Shown here in pieces: positions 37,355-46,844 of a DNA stretch of 64,000 bases. Source of the stretch: Brevundimonas sp. (GTDB lineage Bacteria; Pseudomonadota; Alphaproteobacteria; Caulobacterales; Caulobacteraceae); assembly GCF_019636155.1 (NCBI RefSeq), contig NZ_JAHBYB010000001.1:186001-250000 (forward strand), given 5' to 3'. The notes under the pieces were generated by a model, which worked only from the letters and a program-made list of their open reading frames with translations, searched no databases and was not told the origin of the DNA. The first letter of the stretch is position 1, and the number at the start of each line of letters is the position of its first letter. A program made the translations under genes and the position numbers.

Positions 37355-38374
37355 TCAGGCCTCCAGGATGTCGGACTTGCCGGGCGCGAACGATGGATCG
37401 GCCCGCAACGCGGCGCGGGGCCCCAGTCGGGCGACCAGGGGTGCGGCGAGCGCGGCCTCCCCGGGGGCGCAGACGGCGACCAGGCGGGGGAGGGTCATGT
37501 CGCTGAGCATGGCGTGGCGCAGGCGGCGCGTCAGGGCGATGGCCCGGGTCCGGGCGCCGGCGTCCAGCCTTTCTTCGACAGGGGTGCGCCGCCACGGCAG
37601 GGCCAGCTGAAGCAGGCCGAAGCGGCTGAGCGGGCCGAACACCGCCTCGTCGCCGGCGAAGGCCGTGCGAGCGGCGGCTGTGATCACGTCCGGATTCAGG
37701 GCGGACCCGACCAGATCGACGACCGCCAGGCCGCCCCAGCTCTTGAGCCGGATCAGGCGGGCGGCCTGGATCAGGCCTTCGCGATTCGCCCGCTCGCGTC
37801 CCTTGCGCGGATCCCGGCCCGACAGATGGGCATAGTCGATGTCGACGGCGATCAGGGCGCGGGTGCGCTGGACGGCCAGGTCGACGCCGCTTTCGGCGAA
37901 CAGGTCGCCGACGGCCAGGGCCTCCTCCTCCGCGTCCCAGGCGGCCTGAATGGCGGCGACGCCGGTCTGAACCTCCACCCCCGGCGCCAGTGCGGCCAGC
38001 AGACCGGCCACATCGGGGCCGGGAACCAGGAGGCGCGGCGTCCCCTGCCCCGGCCCGATCAGGCGCAGGGCCGGCCCCTTGTGCTCGCGCGGCTCGGCCG
38101 TCGCCTCGACCTCGATCCGGTCGCCTTCGCGGACGCTGACCGATCGGTTCAGGGCCAGGAAGCCGGGCGCGGTCCCGGCGCCCAGATCGACGAAGGCGCC
38201 GTTGTAGCCGGGCTGGACCTCCAGCACCCGGCCGATGCTGCGTGCGCCCAGGCGGCTCTGGGGCGGGTCGTCCTCGTGCTGAATCAGCAGGCGTTCGAAT
38301 CGGCCGTCGCGGGCGATGATCCCTCGCGTCTCGCCAGGGGTGTCGTCCAGCCAGGCCTCCAGCCGGCCGCTCAC
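37355..38374 (-). CDS. Ribonuclease E/G family protein (short form)
   Basis: A 339-residue RNase E/G-type endoribonuclease. The S1-like part is IGRVLEVQPGYNGAFVDLGA, and the catalytic region shows TRALIAVDIDYAHLSG with the Asp pair and LIRLKSWGGLAVVDLVG. It is shorter than E. coli RNase G (489) and lacks the C-terminal zinc-link part. It lies between maf (4-nt overlap) and yacG. Confidence 0.88.
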   Translation of the reverse strand: MSGRLEAWLDDTPGETRGIIARDGRFERLLIQHEDDPPQSRLGARSIGRVLEVQPGYNGAFVDLGAGTAPGFLALNRSVSVREGDRIEVEATAEPREHKGPALRLIGPGQGTPRLLVPGPDVAGLLAALAPGVEVQTGVAAIQAAWDAEEEALAVGDLFAESGVDLAVQRTRALIAVDIDYAHLSGRDPRKGRERANREGLIQAARLIRLKSWGGLAVVDLVGSALNPDVITAAARTAFAGDEAVFGPLSRFGLLQLALPWRRTPVEERLDAGARTRAIALTRRLRHAMLSDMTLPRLVAVCAPGEAALAAPLVARLGPRAALRADPSFAPGKSDILEA

Positions 38375-38946
38375 CGCCGCCAGCCCGCGCCCTCAAGCAG
38401 GTGCGCGGCTTCATAAAGGGGCAGGCCCATGACCGAGGGGTGGCTGCCGACGATGCGGCGCACGAAGGCCCCGGCCGGTCCCTGGATGCCGTATCCGCCC
38501 GCCTTGCCGCGCCAGTCGCCGGTGGCGACATAGGCGGCGATCTCGGCCTCGGACAGGGTCTTGAAGGTGACGCGGGTCTCGTTGACGCGGGCCGCGACAC
38601 GGCCGTCCGCCGCCACGGCGACCCCGGTGAAGACCCGATGATTGCGCCCCGACAGCAGGCGCAGAAAACGCGCGGCCTCGGCCTCGTCGGCGGCCTTTTC
38701 CAGAAAGCGACGGCCCACGGCGACCACGGTGTCGGCGGCCAGGACCACGGCGCCGGGCGACCGTGCGGCGACCGCCTGGGCCTTGGTGCGCGCCAGCCGC
38801 TCGGCCAGACGCGGCGGCGTCTCGGCCTTCAGCGGGGTCTCGTCTATATCGGCGGGGTCGATGCGATCGGGAACGATCCCGATCTGCGCCAGCAGTTCGA
38901 CACGGCGCGGGCTGGCCGAGGCCAGCACAAGAGGCGGACGCGCCAC
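38371..38946 (-). CDS. maf: Maf family nucleotide pyrophosphatase
   Basis: Housekeeping NTP pyrophosphatase that removes modified dTTP/UTP. It has 191 residues. The N-terminal motif is PLVLASASPRRVELLAQIG, with the conserved LAADTVVAVGRRFLEKAAD near residue 70 and KAGGYGIQGPAGAFVRRIVG. It overlaps the RNase gene by 4 nt and follows infA by 10 nt. Confidence 0.95.
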   Translation of the reverse strand: MARPPLVLASASPRRVELLAQIGIVPDRIDPADIDETPLKAETPPRLAERLARTKAQAVAARSPGAVVLAADTVVAVGRRFLEKAADEAEAARFLRLLSGRNHRVFTGVAVAADGRVAARVNETRVTFKTLSEAEIAAYVATGDWRGKAGGYGIQGPAGAFVRRIVGSHPSVMGLPLYEAAHLLEGAGWRR

Positions 38947-38956
38947 GCGCCCGGCC

Positions 38957-39175
38957 TTACTTGAAGCGGTAGGTGATGCGGCCCTTGGTCAGGTCATAGG
39001 GCGTCATCGCCACCAGGACCTTGTCGCCGGCCAGCACGCGGATGCGGTTCTTGCGCATCTTGCCGGCGGTGTGGGCGATGATCTCGTGATCGTTTTCCAG
39101 CGTCACGCGGAAGGTGGCGTTGGGCAGCAGTTCGCTGACCACACCCGGAAACTCGAGCAGTTCTTCCTTAGCCAT
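38957..39175 (-). CDS. infA: Translation initiation factor IF-1
   Basis: OB-fold initiation factor of exactly 72 residues. It starts [20 protein letters not shown] and ends [14 protein letters not shown]. An in-frame Met four codons upstream is not family-like. It leads the infA-maf-RNase E/G-yacG cluster. Confidence 0.97.
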   Translation of the reverse strand: MAKEELLEFPGVVSELLPNATFRVTLENDHEIIAHTAGKMRKNRIRVLAGDKVLVAMTPYDLTKGRITYRFK

Positions 39176-39277
39176 GCGGCCTCTCACGCCCCGAGGAAAC
39201 GACGACGACCCCGCCGGGCGTGAGCGGGGATCGAGGAAACGGCGCGCCTAATGCCGGAAAACGGCGAAAAAGTCGAG

Positions 39278-39409
39278 GTCTCCTCCCAATCGCAAGGCGA
39301 TGGGGAGGTGGATCGGCGGTGATAGCCGCCGGGACGGAGGGGTTCTTGCACCGTCAGAGCCCCTCCACCGCTTCGCGGTCCCCCTCCCCATCGCTGATGG
39401 GGAGGAGAC
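39278..39409. repeat. Intergenic composite palindrome, GTCTCCTCCC type
   Basis: Outer arms GTCTCCTCCC (39278-39287) and GGGAGGAGAC (39400-39409) enclose two inner hairpins: ATCGCAAGGCGAT and TCGCTGATGGGGAGG at each side, with a centre CGGAGGGG / CCCCTCCACCG. It is a different family from the two other palindromes. It fills the gap between infA and the UPF0262 gene. Confidence 0.8.
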
Positions 39410-39414
39410 AGGAC

Positions 39415-39882
39415 CTACCGCCGGGTCAGGGCGAAGACCAGGGTGAACAGCCGCCGCGCCGTCTCGTGATCGATGGCGATCTTGCCGTCCAGCCGGCCCT
39501 TCAGCAGTTCAGCGCCTTCGTTGTGCAGGCCGCGGCGACCCATGTCGACCGACTCGATCTGGCTGGGCGAGGAGCCGCGCAGGGCCTGATAATAGCTGTC
39601 GCAGATCAGTCCGTAATCCTTCAGCACCGTCTTGAACGGCGTCAGAGACAGGCCGTGGGCGCGGGCGTAGTCGGGGCCGGTCACCTCGAACACCAGCCGG
39701 GTGTCCTGCAGCGACAGGTTCAGGGCGTAGGGGCCGCCCGCGGCGCCGGCGGGATGGAAGCTGTTGGCCTCGACCAGGTCGAAGACCGCGACGCGGCGCT
39801 CATGCTCGACCTCGGCCGAGGCGGCCGGCAGGCTGGCGGCGTCCAGGTTGACGGAGGCCAGGCGATGGTCGGCGCCGCTCAT
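39415..39882 (-). CDS. UPF0262 family protein
   Basis: A 155-residue alphaproteobacterial protein of unknown function. Family-like parts are HERRVAVFDLVEANSFHPAG and the middle SLTPFKTVLKDYGLICDSYY, then AELLKGRLDGKIAIDHETAR. The ATG at 39882 is used; the longer frame is antisense-type noise. Its start overlaps the DUF2948 stop by 4 nt. Confidence 0.87.
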   Translation of the reverse strand: MSGADHRLASVNLDAASLPAASAEVEHERRVAVFDLVEANSFHPAGAAGGPYALNLSLQDTRLVFEVTGPDYARAHGLSLTPFKTVLKDYGLICDSYYQALRGSSPSQIESVDMGRRGLHNEGAELLKGRLDGKIAIDHETARRLFTLVFALTRR

Positions 39883-40340
39883 TCGGCCGAGGCCTCCGCC
39901 AGATGGGTGGGGGCGACCCGTGCGGGCCAGCGTTCGGACAGGTCGGTGACCACCGCATCCAGGCACTCGACGTCGATGCGCAGGTCGCCGCCGCCGGCGA
40001 ACATCAGGATGACCCGGCCGCCCGGCGTCTCGACCGGCTCGAAATCGATGGCCAGAAGCTCCAGCGGCGTCTCGGGGCCGCGCGGCAGGCGACGGCTCTT
40101 GACCGCCTGGACGTCGCCGAACTGCATGGCGGCCATCACCCGCGTCCCGCCGCATTCCCAGCAGAAGCGCGACAGGGCGATGGTCACGCGCCGCGCCGAC
40201 TTCTCCCACACGATATCGACCGGCCGCAGGATGGAATCCTGAAGCGCGGCCGACATGATCTGCAGATCGTCCGCATCGGCCGCCAGCAGGCGCAGTGGCG
40301 CAGGCGGGGTCTTGGCGGGCGCCTGGTCCTCAGTGGACAT
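39879..40340 (-). CDS. DUF2948 family protein
   Basis: A 153-residue alphaproteobacterial protein of unknown function. Recognisable parts are [36 protein letters not shown] and [20 protein letters not shown]. It starts inside the murA end (11-nt overlap) and overlaps the UPF0262 gene by 4 nt, so murA-DUF2948-UPF0262 appears to be one operon. Confidence 0.86.
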   Translation of the reverse strand: MSTEDQAPAKTPPAPLRLLAADADDLQIMSAALQDSILRPVDIVWEKSARRVTIALSRFCWECGGTRVMAAMQFGDVQAVKSRRLPRGPETPLELLAIDFEPVETPGGRVILMFAGGGDLRIDVECLDAVVTDLSERWPARVAPTHLAEASAE

Positions 40341-41625
40341 CGGAATCGTCCTCGCCATGGATGCGGCGGATCTGGGCGCCGCAGGCCCCCAGCTTCTCTT
40401 CCAGCCGTTCGAAGCCGCGGTCCAGGTGATAGACCCGGCCCACGGTGGTCTCGCCCTCGGCGGCCAGGCCGGCGATGACCAGGCTGACCGAGGCGCGCAG
40501 GTCGGTGGCCATGACGGGGGCGCCGCGAAGCGCCGGAACGCCCGTCACCCGGGCCTCCCCGGCATGGACGCTGATCTCGGCCCCCAGCCGCGCCAGTTCC
40601 GGCGCGTGCATGAAACGGTTCTCGAAGATGTTCTCGTGGATGACGCTTTCGCCCTCGGCAGTGGTCATCAAGGCCATGAACTGGGCCTGCAGGTCGGTGG
40701 CGAAGCCGGGATAGACCTCGGTCGTGACATTGACGGCTTTCAGGCGACGGGCCGGGTCGCGGCGCACCAGGACGCCATCCTCGGTGGGCAGGACATCAAC
40801 TCCCGCCTCGATCATCTTGTCCGTCAGGGTCTGGATCAGGTCGGCGCGCGCGCGTGTCAGCCGCACCTCGCCCCCCGCCATGGCCGCGGCCACCGCATAG
40901 CTGCCCATCTCGATCCGGTCGGGGATGACGGGCCAGTCGGCCCCGTTCAGGGCGGTGACCCCGGTGATGGTCAGGACGTCGGTGTCCAGCCCCTCGATCC
41001 GCGCCCCCATGGCGATCAGGCAGCGGGCCAGGTCGCCGATCTCGGGCTCCCGCGCGGCGTTCCTCAGGACCGTGGTTCCCCGCGCCAGCACGGCCGCCAG
41101 CAGGGCGTGTTCGGTGGCCCCCACCGAGACGAAGGGGAAGGTGATCTCGGCGCCGCGCAGACCGTTGGGCGCATGGGCCGAGACATAGCCCTCCTCCAGC
41201 TCGATCGCGGCGCCCAGGCGACTGAGGGCGTCGATGTGCAGGTCGACCGGCCGCGCCCCGATGGTGCAGCCGCCCGGCAGGGACACCCGCGCATGACCCG
41301 TGCGCGCCAGCAACGGCCCCAGGACGTTGAACGAGGCCCGCATCTGACGGACCAGGTCATAGGGGGCGAAGGTGGAGGCGATCTCCTTGGCGTGAAACAG
41401 CGTCTGCTGGCCGTCCGGACCGTCCGACTCCGTCACCCCGATCCCGAACTGGCGCAGCAGCTGGCCCAGGAATTTGGTGTCGGCCAGGCGCGGCATATTG
41501 GTCAGCCGCAGGGGCTGGTCGGTCAGGATCGAGGCCGCCATCAGCTTGATGGCGGAGTTCTTGGCGCCGCTGATCGGGATTTCGCCGAACAGTTGGGCGC
41601 CGCCCTGAATGGCGATGCGGTCCAT
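40330..41625 (-). CDS. murA: UDP-N-acetylglucosamine 1-carboxyvinyltransferase
   Basis: First committed step of peptidoglycan synthesis: transfers enolpyruvate to UDP-GlcNAc. It has 431 residues, starting [20 protein letters not shown]. The catalytic Cys is at 120 in [11 protein letters not shown], which is the fosfomycin-binding residue. The conserved PHLEAVMAFLT-like segment varies here; [20 protein letters not shown] is present. Confidence 0.96.
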   Translation of the reverse strand: MDRIAIQGGAQLFGEIPISGAKNSAIKLMAASILTDQPLRLTNMPRLADTKFLGQLLRQFGIGVTESDGPDGQQTLFHAKEIASTFAPYDLVRQMRASFNVLGPLLARTGHARVSLPGGCTIGARPVDLHIDALSRLGAAIELEEGYVSAHAPNGLRGAEITFPFVSVGATEHALLAAVLARGTTVLRNAAREPEIGDLARCLIAMGARIEGLDTDVLTITGVTALNGADWPVIPDRIEMGSYAVAAAMAGGEVRLTRARADLIQTLTDKMIEAGVDVLPTEDGVLVRRDPARRLKAVNVTTEVYPGFATDLQAQFMALMTTAEGESVIHENIFENRFMHAPELARLGAEISVHAGEARVTGVPALRGAPVMATDLRASVSLVIAGLAAEGETTVGRVYHLDRGFERLEEKLGACGAQIRRIHGEDDSDVH

Positions 41626-41720
41626 GGGGTCCTTAAGCGGCCGACGAAGCGGCGTGCCTCGGCGGATCGGCTATCTAGCAAGGCCGGATGCGATAGCGAA
41701 AGACCGGGGCGCGATGACTT

Positions 41721-41885
41721 TCAGTTGCGCTTTTCGGCCAGGGTCGGCCGCACGGCCTTGCGCCGCCTCAGGTTGTCGCGCAGGGCCGCGGCCAGGCGGG
41801 CGGCGCGCTCGGCCCTGGCCTTGGCTTCCGGGGCCTTGTCTTCCGGGGTCTCTGCGGTCTGGGGTTTTTCGGGGGGCGCGCTCAT
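41721..41885 (-). CDS. Small hypothetical protein upstream of murA
   Basis: A 54-residue ORF too short for most calls. The product begins MSAPPEKPQTAETPEDKAPE and ends in a basic helix AERAARLAAALRDNLRRRKA. The basic helix may bind nucleic acid or a partner. Codon third positions are GC-rich. It is 95 nt upstream of murA on the same strand. I do not recognise a named family. Confidence 0.6.
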   Translation of the reverse strand: MSAPPEKPQTAETPEDKAPEAKARAERAARLAAALRDNLRRRKAVRPTLAEKRN

Positions 41886-41983
41886 GCGGCCATGTCACCC
41901 GGATCAAAACTTTTGCGCAAGCGGTCGATTTGGGGCTTTCCCCCCGCCGGTCGTTTGGCTATACGGCCGCTCTCTCAGATTTC

Positions 41984-42058
<75 letters not shown>

Positions 42059-42122
42059 TCTTCTTCTTCCCGGCGTCTTACAAGGCGCCGGGAAGGACAC
42101 CCCCCGAAATCGAAACCGCGTC

Positions 42123-42611
42123 TCAGCGCGGGCGAGATATGTCCCAGGCCTCGGCGGCGTCGGGGGCCCAGGGCCAGTCGCGCGCCGCGGCGGACCGACC
42201 GTATCCCCAGCCGTCAGGGCCATAGGACCACAGGCCGTTCTCGGTGCGGCGATAGCTGAGGTCCAGCCGGCTGCCTTCGCCGATCGGCACGGACAACCGC
42301 ACGCCGCCGTCGCGATAGCCGTGGGTCCCGATTCCCGCGATGATCTCGCCATGCAGACGGCGATCCGCGGCGGGTCGGGCGTCTTCGAACGGAACCGGGC
42401 CATCCGCGCGCCGGTCTTCGATCCAGCGGGCGATCTGCTGATCGGTGGTCAGATCCTGGGCCAGGGTGGAGGCCAGGGTGATTGCCGGGGCTTCGACCGC
42501 CGCCGGGGCGGTGGCGTCGGCGGGAGGCAGGGCCGTGGCGGGCGCCGTGACCACGACCTGGGAGGCGTCCTGGACCAGCGCCAGGCTCAGGGCCAGCAGG
42601 CTGATGATCAT
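42123..42611 (-). CDS. Secreted hypothetical protein
   Basis: A 162-residue protein with a short signal peptide (MIISLLALSLALVQDASQ). An Ala/Pro-rich linker follows, then a conserved-looking region IARWIEDRRADGPVPFEDAR and a Gly/Tyr-rich end (LDLSYRRTENGLWSYGPDGW). I do not recognise a family. It lies between tRNA-Thr and msrB. Confidence 0.72.
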   Translation of the reverse strand: MIISLLALSLALVQDASQVVVTAPATALPPADATAPAAVEAPAITLASTLAQDLTTDQQIARWIEDRRADGPVPFEDARPAADRRLHGEIIAGIGTHGYRDGGVRLSVPIGEGSRLDLSYRRTENGLWSYGPDGWGYGRSAAARDWPWAPDAAEAWDISRPR

Positions 42612-42657
42612 GGCGACGCCTCCTTGGCCGACAGTCTAGCCGCGATTGCGGCGGCGA

Positions 42658-43125
42658 TCAGGCCGTTCCGTCGCCGCGCCCCAGCGGATCGGGCAAAGCC
42701 TCGCCCTCGGGCGTGAAACTCAGGGCGACCGAGTTGATGCAATAGCGGTTTCCGGTCGGCGGCGGCCCGTCGGGAAAGACGTGGCCCTGGTGGCTGTCGC
42801 AGCGGGCGCAGCGGGTCTCGACCCGCACCATGCCATAGCTCTCGTCGCGCACTTCGCGCACGTGCTCGGGATCGACCGGCTCGGTGAAACTGGGCCAGCC
42901 GGTGCCGCTCTCGAATTTTGTGCGGCTGCGGAACAGGGGCAGGCCGCATTCCCGACAGCAGAAGACGCCCGCCCGTTTTTCGCCCAGCAAGGTTCCGCAG
43001 AAGGGCGCCTCGGTCCCGTGCGCCAGCAGGACGCGCTTCTCCTCGGCCGACAGATCGGCCTCCAGCGCCACGCGCTGGGACTCGCTGGGCGGGGTCAGGT
43101 CGAAGCCGGAGACGGAACGGGTCAT
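42658..43125 (-). CDS. msrB: Peptide methionine (R)-S-oxide reductase
   Basis: Reduces Met-R-sulfoxide in proteins. It has 155 residues. Zinc is held by CCRECGL and ETRCARCDSH. The catalytic Cys is about 129 in RYCINSVALSF. The start at 43125 follows a stem-loop; the longer in-frame ORF to 43338 covers the end of the S41 gene and is not used. Confidence 0.93.
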   Translation of the reverse strand: MTRSVSGFDLTPPSESQRVALEADLSAEEKRVLLAHGTEAPFCGTLLGEKRAGVFCCRECGLPLFRSRTKFESGTGWPSFTEPVDPEHVREVRDESYGMVRVETRCARCDSHQGHVFPDGPPPTGNRYCINSVALSFTPEGEALPDPLGRGDGTA

Positions 43126-43142
43126 GCCGTTGAAATAGGAAA

Positions 43143-43173
43143 GGCCGGGCCAGGGTTCCACCCCGGCCCGGCC
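43143..43173 (-). terminator. Terminator hairpin after the S41 peptidase gene
   Basis: A 9-bp stem GGCCGGGCC / GGCCCGGCC with a 13-nt loop, followed on the minus strand by TTTCC. It lies 29 nt beyond the stop of the peptidase gene and 18 nt upstream of msrB. Confidence 0.6.
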
Positions 43174-43201
43174 CTGGAAGGCGTCGATCAGCTGAAGGAC
43201 A

Positions 43202-44683
43202 TCAGCCGCCGAACAGGGTCCCGACCCAGGTCCGCACGGCCTGTTCGTCGGCCGGATTGCCGGTGTAGGCCAGGCCCTGAGCCGGCTGATAGGGCTGGTT
43301 GTCGGCGCGCTGGCGGGTGGTCCAGGCCTTGTGGCCATAGCTCAGGTCCGCATAGTTCGACGGCAGGCGCACAATGGTCGGTTCGATGAAGATTGAATCC
43401 ACCCCGGTGGTCGACCCGGCCAGTCGCACGTTCGGCAGACGGGTCAGCAGGTCCAGGATGTCCAGGCAGCCGCTGACGCAGCCACCATCGACCAGAACGA
43501 CGATCTGGCCCTGAACCGGATTGGCGGCGCCGGTGTCCTCGGCGGCCGGGCGGCCCGGCAGGGTGAAGGTCTGCTGGCCCGCGGCGATGGCGGCGTCGAA
43601 GGCCGCGACGATGGCCGCCGTCTGTTCGATGATCGGGCCCGATTCCTGGACGAAGCGCGGATCGCCCTCCATCCGGGCCAGGGTGTCGACGAACCACTGG
43701 CGGTTGGCCGGGGTGGCGCGATAGGTGATCGAGCCGGCTTCCGGCTGACGGGGCGCCGTGAACTCGGGCGTCCAGATGCGGTTGGCCAGGCCATAGCCGC
43801 GCGAGGTGGCGTTCAGCGAGGTCCCGCCGGCGCCGCGCAGGTCGATGACCGCGCCCTGCGGGCCGCGGATGGCGTCGATCTGGCTTTCGACCTGGCCGTA
43901 GAAGGCGGCCCAGTCGGCGTTGTCGGCCAGGGAGTGGACGTTGATCCAGGGCCGGCCGTTCACCGACTCCACCACCAGCGGCGTCGCATTGGGGGTATAG
44001 ACCGAATGGCGATAGGCGGCCTCGACCGAGGCGGGGTCCGCCGGCTGGATCTTCAGCTCATATTCCCGCTCGCGGCGGCCCTGACGGAATTTGCAGAACT
44101 GGGGCATGCCGGTGGCGAACGGATTGTTCCGGTTCCACAGCAGATAGGGGGCGGTGCGGACGCGGCCGGCCTCGGTGTTCAGATCGCCTTCCCAGAGATC
44201 CAGCTTGGTGCGGGCCAGATCCTCGGCCGGGATTTCGTTGCACGACACCAGGACGGCTCCGACCGGCGGCGCGCCGCGCAAGCCCGGGTGGACATAGGAG
44301 ACTTCGTAGTGATCGCCGCTCCAGCGGGTGGTGAAGCCCGGCCAGGTGGTGGCGAAGAACGGCCCCAGGCCTTCGAAGGTCGGCCGGATCGCCGTGTTCC
44401 CGTCGCGGAAGCCGTTGGCGTAATAGCGCATCAGATAGGCGTGGCTGTCGCCGCCCTGGACCTGGCCAATCTTGCCCATCGCGTCGGACAGGCCGCGATC
44501 CAGCCAGCTGCGGAAGCGGTCGCCGGCGGCGCCCTGGACCACGGCGGCGGGATGGTTGTCGCGCAGCTGGGCGTGGGCGGCCTCCAGGTCCTGCCGGGCC
44601 AGGCCGCGGAAGTCCTGCGCCACGGCGGCGCCGGCGACGAGGGTGACGGCCAGGGCGGACGCGGTGGAAATCAGTCGGTACAT
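43202..44683 (-). CDS. Exported S41-family peptidase-like protein
   Basis: A 493-residue protein with a signal peptide (MYRLISTASALAVTLVAGAA). A substrate-binding N-terminal half is followed by an S41-like domain with INVHSLADNADWAAFYGQ and GAVIDLRGAGGTSLNATSRG near residue 290. The catalytic Ser is probably in DGGCVSGCLDILDLLTRLPN. It lacks a clear PDZ domain, so it is a distant S41 relative. The start at 44683 is chosen because the signal peptide begins there. Confidence 0.8.
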   Translation of the reverse strand: MYRLISTASALAVTLVAGAAVAQDFRGLARQDLEAAHAQLRDNHPAAVVQGAAGDRFRSWLDRGLSDAMGKIGQVQGGDSHAYLMRYYANGFRDGNTAIRPTFEGLGPFFATTWPGFTTRWSGDHYEVSYVHPGLRGAPPVGAVLVSCNEIPAEDLARTKLDLWEGDLNTEAGRVRTAPYLLWNRNNPFATGMPQFCKFRQGRREREYELKIQPADPASVEAAYRHSVYTPNATPLVVESVNGRPWINVHSLADNADWAAFYGQVESQIDAIRGPQGAVIDLRGAGGTSLNATSRGYGLANRIWTPEFTAPRQPEAGSITYRATPANRQWFVDTLARMEGDPRFVQESGPIIEQTAAIVAAFDAAIAAGQQTFTLPGRPAAEDTGAANPVQGQIVVLVDGGCVSGCLDILDLLTRLPNVRLAGSTTGVDSIFIEPTIVRLPSNYADLSYGHKAWTTRQRADNQPYQPAQGLAYTGNPADEQAVRTWVGTLFGG

Positions 44684-44861
44684 CGGTCGGACGCTCCAGG
44701 GAGGACTCAAAACGTTCGGGGACGCGTTAAACCTTATCTGCGACGGCCTTGCAAAGGCCCTGCATCGCGAAGGCGATCTGATCGGGTTTACTCGCCCGGC
44801 CGCGCGCCCTAATCCGGGCGGCCTGAACCCCGACCCAGCAGCGTCGCCGGACCCATTGCGC

Positions 44862-46844
44862 ATGTTCAAGAAAATCCTGATCGCCAACCGTGGCGAGATC
44901 GCCGTCCGCATCATCAAAACGTGCCGGAAACTGGGCATTGCGACGGTGCAGGTCTATTCCGAGGCCGACGCCGGGTCGCTGGCGGTCGAGATGGCGGACG
45001 AAAGCGTCCTGATCGGCCCGGCGCCCGCGGCCCAGTCCTATCTTCTGGCCGACCGGATCATAGAGGCCGTGCGCCAGACGGGCGCCGAGGCGATCCATCC
45101 CGGTTTCGGCTTCCTGTCCGAAAACGCCGCCTTCGCCCGCCGCCTGCGCGACGAAGGCATCGCCTTCATCGGCCCCAACCCCGAGGCCATCGAGGCCATG
45201 GGCGACAAGATCACCTCCAAGAAATTCGCCGCCGAGGCGGGCGTCTCGACCGTGCCGGGGCACATGGGCCTGATCGACACGCCGGAGGAGGCGGTCAGGA
45301 TCGCGCGCGAGATCGGCTACCCGGTGATGATCAAGGCTTCGGCGGGCGGCGGCGGCAAGGGCATCCGCGTGGCCGAGGGCGACGCCGACATGGCCGAGGG
45401 CTTCGCCGCGGTGAAGGCCGAGGCGCTGAACGCCTTCGGCGACGACCGGGTCTTCCTGGAGAAGTTCATCGTCGATCCGCGCCACATCGAGATTCAGGTG
45501 CTGGGCGACAAGCACGGCGCCGTCGTCCACCTGTTCGAGCGCGAATGCTCGATCCAGCGCCGCAACCAGAAGGTCATCGAAGAGGCTCCCTCCCCGCTTC
45601 TGGACGCCAAGACCCGGGCCGAGATGGGCGCCCAGGCCGTCGCCCTGGCCAAGGCGGTGAACTACGACAGCGCCGGCACGGTCGAATTCGTCGCCGGCCA
45701 GGACAAGTCCTTCTATTTCCTGGAGATGAACACCCGGCTTCAGGTCGAGCATCCGGTGACCGAACTGATCACCGGCGTCGATCTGGTCGAACAGATGATT
45801 CGCTCGGCCTGGGGCGAACACCTGGCGTTCAAGCAGGACGACCTGAAGATCTACGGCTGGGCCATCGAAAGCCGCATCTACGCCGAAGACCCCTATCGCG
45901 GCTTCCTGCCCTCCATCGGCCGGCTGGTCCGCTATGAGCAGCCTGAGGAGGGCGATCAGGGCGGCTACACGGTCCGCAACGATTCCGGCGTGCGCGAAGG
46001 CGACGAGGTGTCGATGTTCTATGACCCCATGATCGCCAAGCTGTGCGCCTGGGCCCCGACGCGCGCGGGCGCCATCGACGGCATGGCCAGGGCGCTGGAG
46101 GAAACCCATCTGGCCGGGGTCGGCCACAACATCCCTTTCCTGTCGGCGGTGATGGACCAGGACCGGTTCCGGTCCGGCGCCCTGACCACCCGCTATATCC
46201 AGGACGAGTTCCCGGACGGCTTCCACGGCCTGAGCCCCGACCGGCGTCAGGCCGACATCCTGATCGCCGCCGCCTGCGCCATGAACGAGATCGTTTCGGA
46301 CCAGGCGGGCGATCCGTCCGACCGCACCGACTGGATCGTGATGATCGACCGCGATCCGCACGGAGTCAGCCTGGCCTATGACGACGACGAGGCCCTGACC
46401 CTGGACCTGGCGGGTCAGGACCGCTCCCTGCGGCTGGAGGCCATCGACTGGCGCCCCGGCCTGGCCCAGTTCCGCGCCGTTCTGGACGACCGGCCCTTCA
46501 CAGCCGAGGTCAGGAAGACCGCCGACGGCTGGGACATCCGCCACCGCGCGGCCAGGGCTCGGGTCCGGGTCCTGACCCCGCGCCACGCGGAACTCTACGC
46601 CCGCCTGCCCGAGAAACAGGCCGCCGACACCTCGAAACAGGTGTTGTCGCCCATGCCGGGGCTGGTCGTCTCCATCCCCGTGACCGTCGGCCAGGAGGTC
46701 AAGACCGGCGAGACCGTGGCCATCATCGAGGCCATGAAGATGCAGAACATCCTCAAGGCCGAGCGCGACGGCGTCATCAAGGCCATCGGCGCCCAGGCCG
46801 GCGATCCGGTCGCCGCCGACGACGTGCTGGTGGAGTTCGAGTGA
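44862..46844 (+). CDS. pccA: Acyl-CoA carboxylase biotin-containing subunit, probable propionyl-CoA carboxylase alpha
   Basis: Carboxylates biotin for propionyl-CoA conversion to methylmalonyl-CoA. It has 660 residues: biotin carboxylase 1-445 (FKKILIANRGEIAVRIIKTC, ATP site KASAGGGGKGIRVAEG), a PccA-type BT domain (MNEIVSDQAGDPSDRTDWIV), and carrier domain with biotinyl Lys about 626 in EAMKMQN. No pccB is nearby in this window. It starts after the divergent S41 gene; the longer frame to 44472 is not coding. Confidence 0.9.
   Translation: MFKKILIANRGEIAVRIIKTCRKLGIATVQVYSEADAGSLAVEMADESVLIGPAPAAQSYLLADRIIEAVRQTGAEAIHPGFGFLSENAAFARRLRDEGIAFIGPNPEAIEAMGDKITSKKFAAEAGVSTVPGHMGLIDTPEEAVRIAREIGYPVMIKASAGGGGKGIRVAEGDADMAEGFAAVKAEALNAFGDDRVFLEKFIVDPRHIEIQVLGDKHGAVVHLFERECSIQRRNQKVIEEAPSPLLDAKTRAEMGAQAVALAKAVNYDSAGTVEFVAGQDKSFYFLEMNTRLQVEHPVTELITGVDLVEQMIRSAWGEHLAFKQDDLKIYGWAIESRIYAEDPYRGFLPSIGRLVRYEQPEEGDQGGYTVRNDSGVREGDEVSMFYDPMIAKLCAWAPTRAGAIDGMARALEETHLAGVGHNIPFLSAVMDQDRFRSGALTTRYIQDEFPDGFHGLSPDRRQADILIAAACAMNEIVSDQAGDPSDRTDWIVMIDRDPHGVSLAYDDDEALTLDLAGQDRSLRLEAIDWRPGLAQFRAVLDDRPFTAEVRKTADGWDIRHRAARARVRVLTPRHAELYARLPEKQAADTSKQVLSPMPGLVVSIPVTVGQEVKTGETVAIIEAMKMQNILKAERDGVIKAIGAQAGDPVAADDVLVEFE

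Noticed and set aside
44727..46586. 619-codon minus-strand frame
   Set aside because: It is antisense to pccA, which has a full family match.
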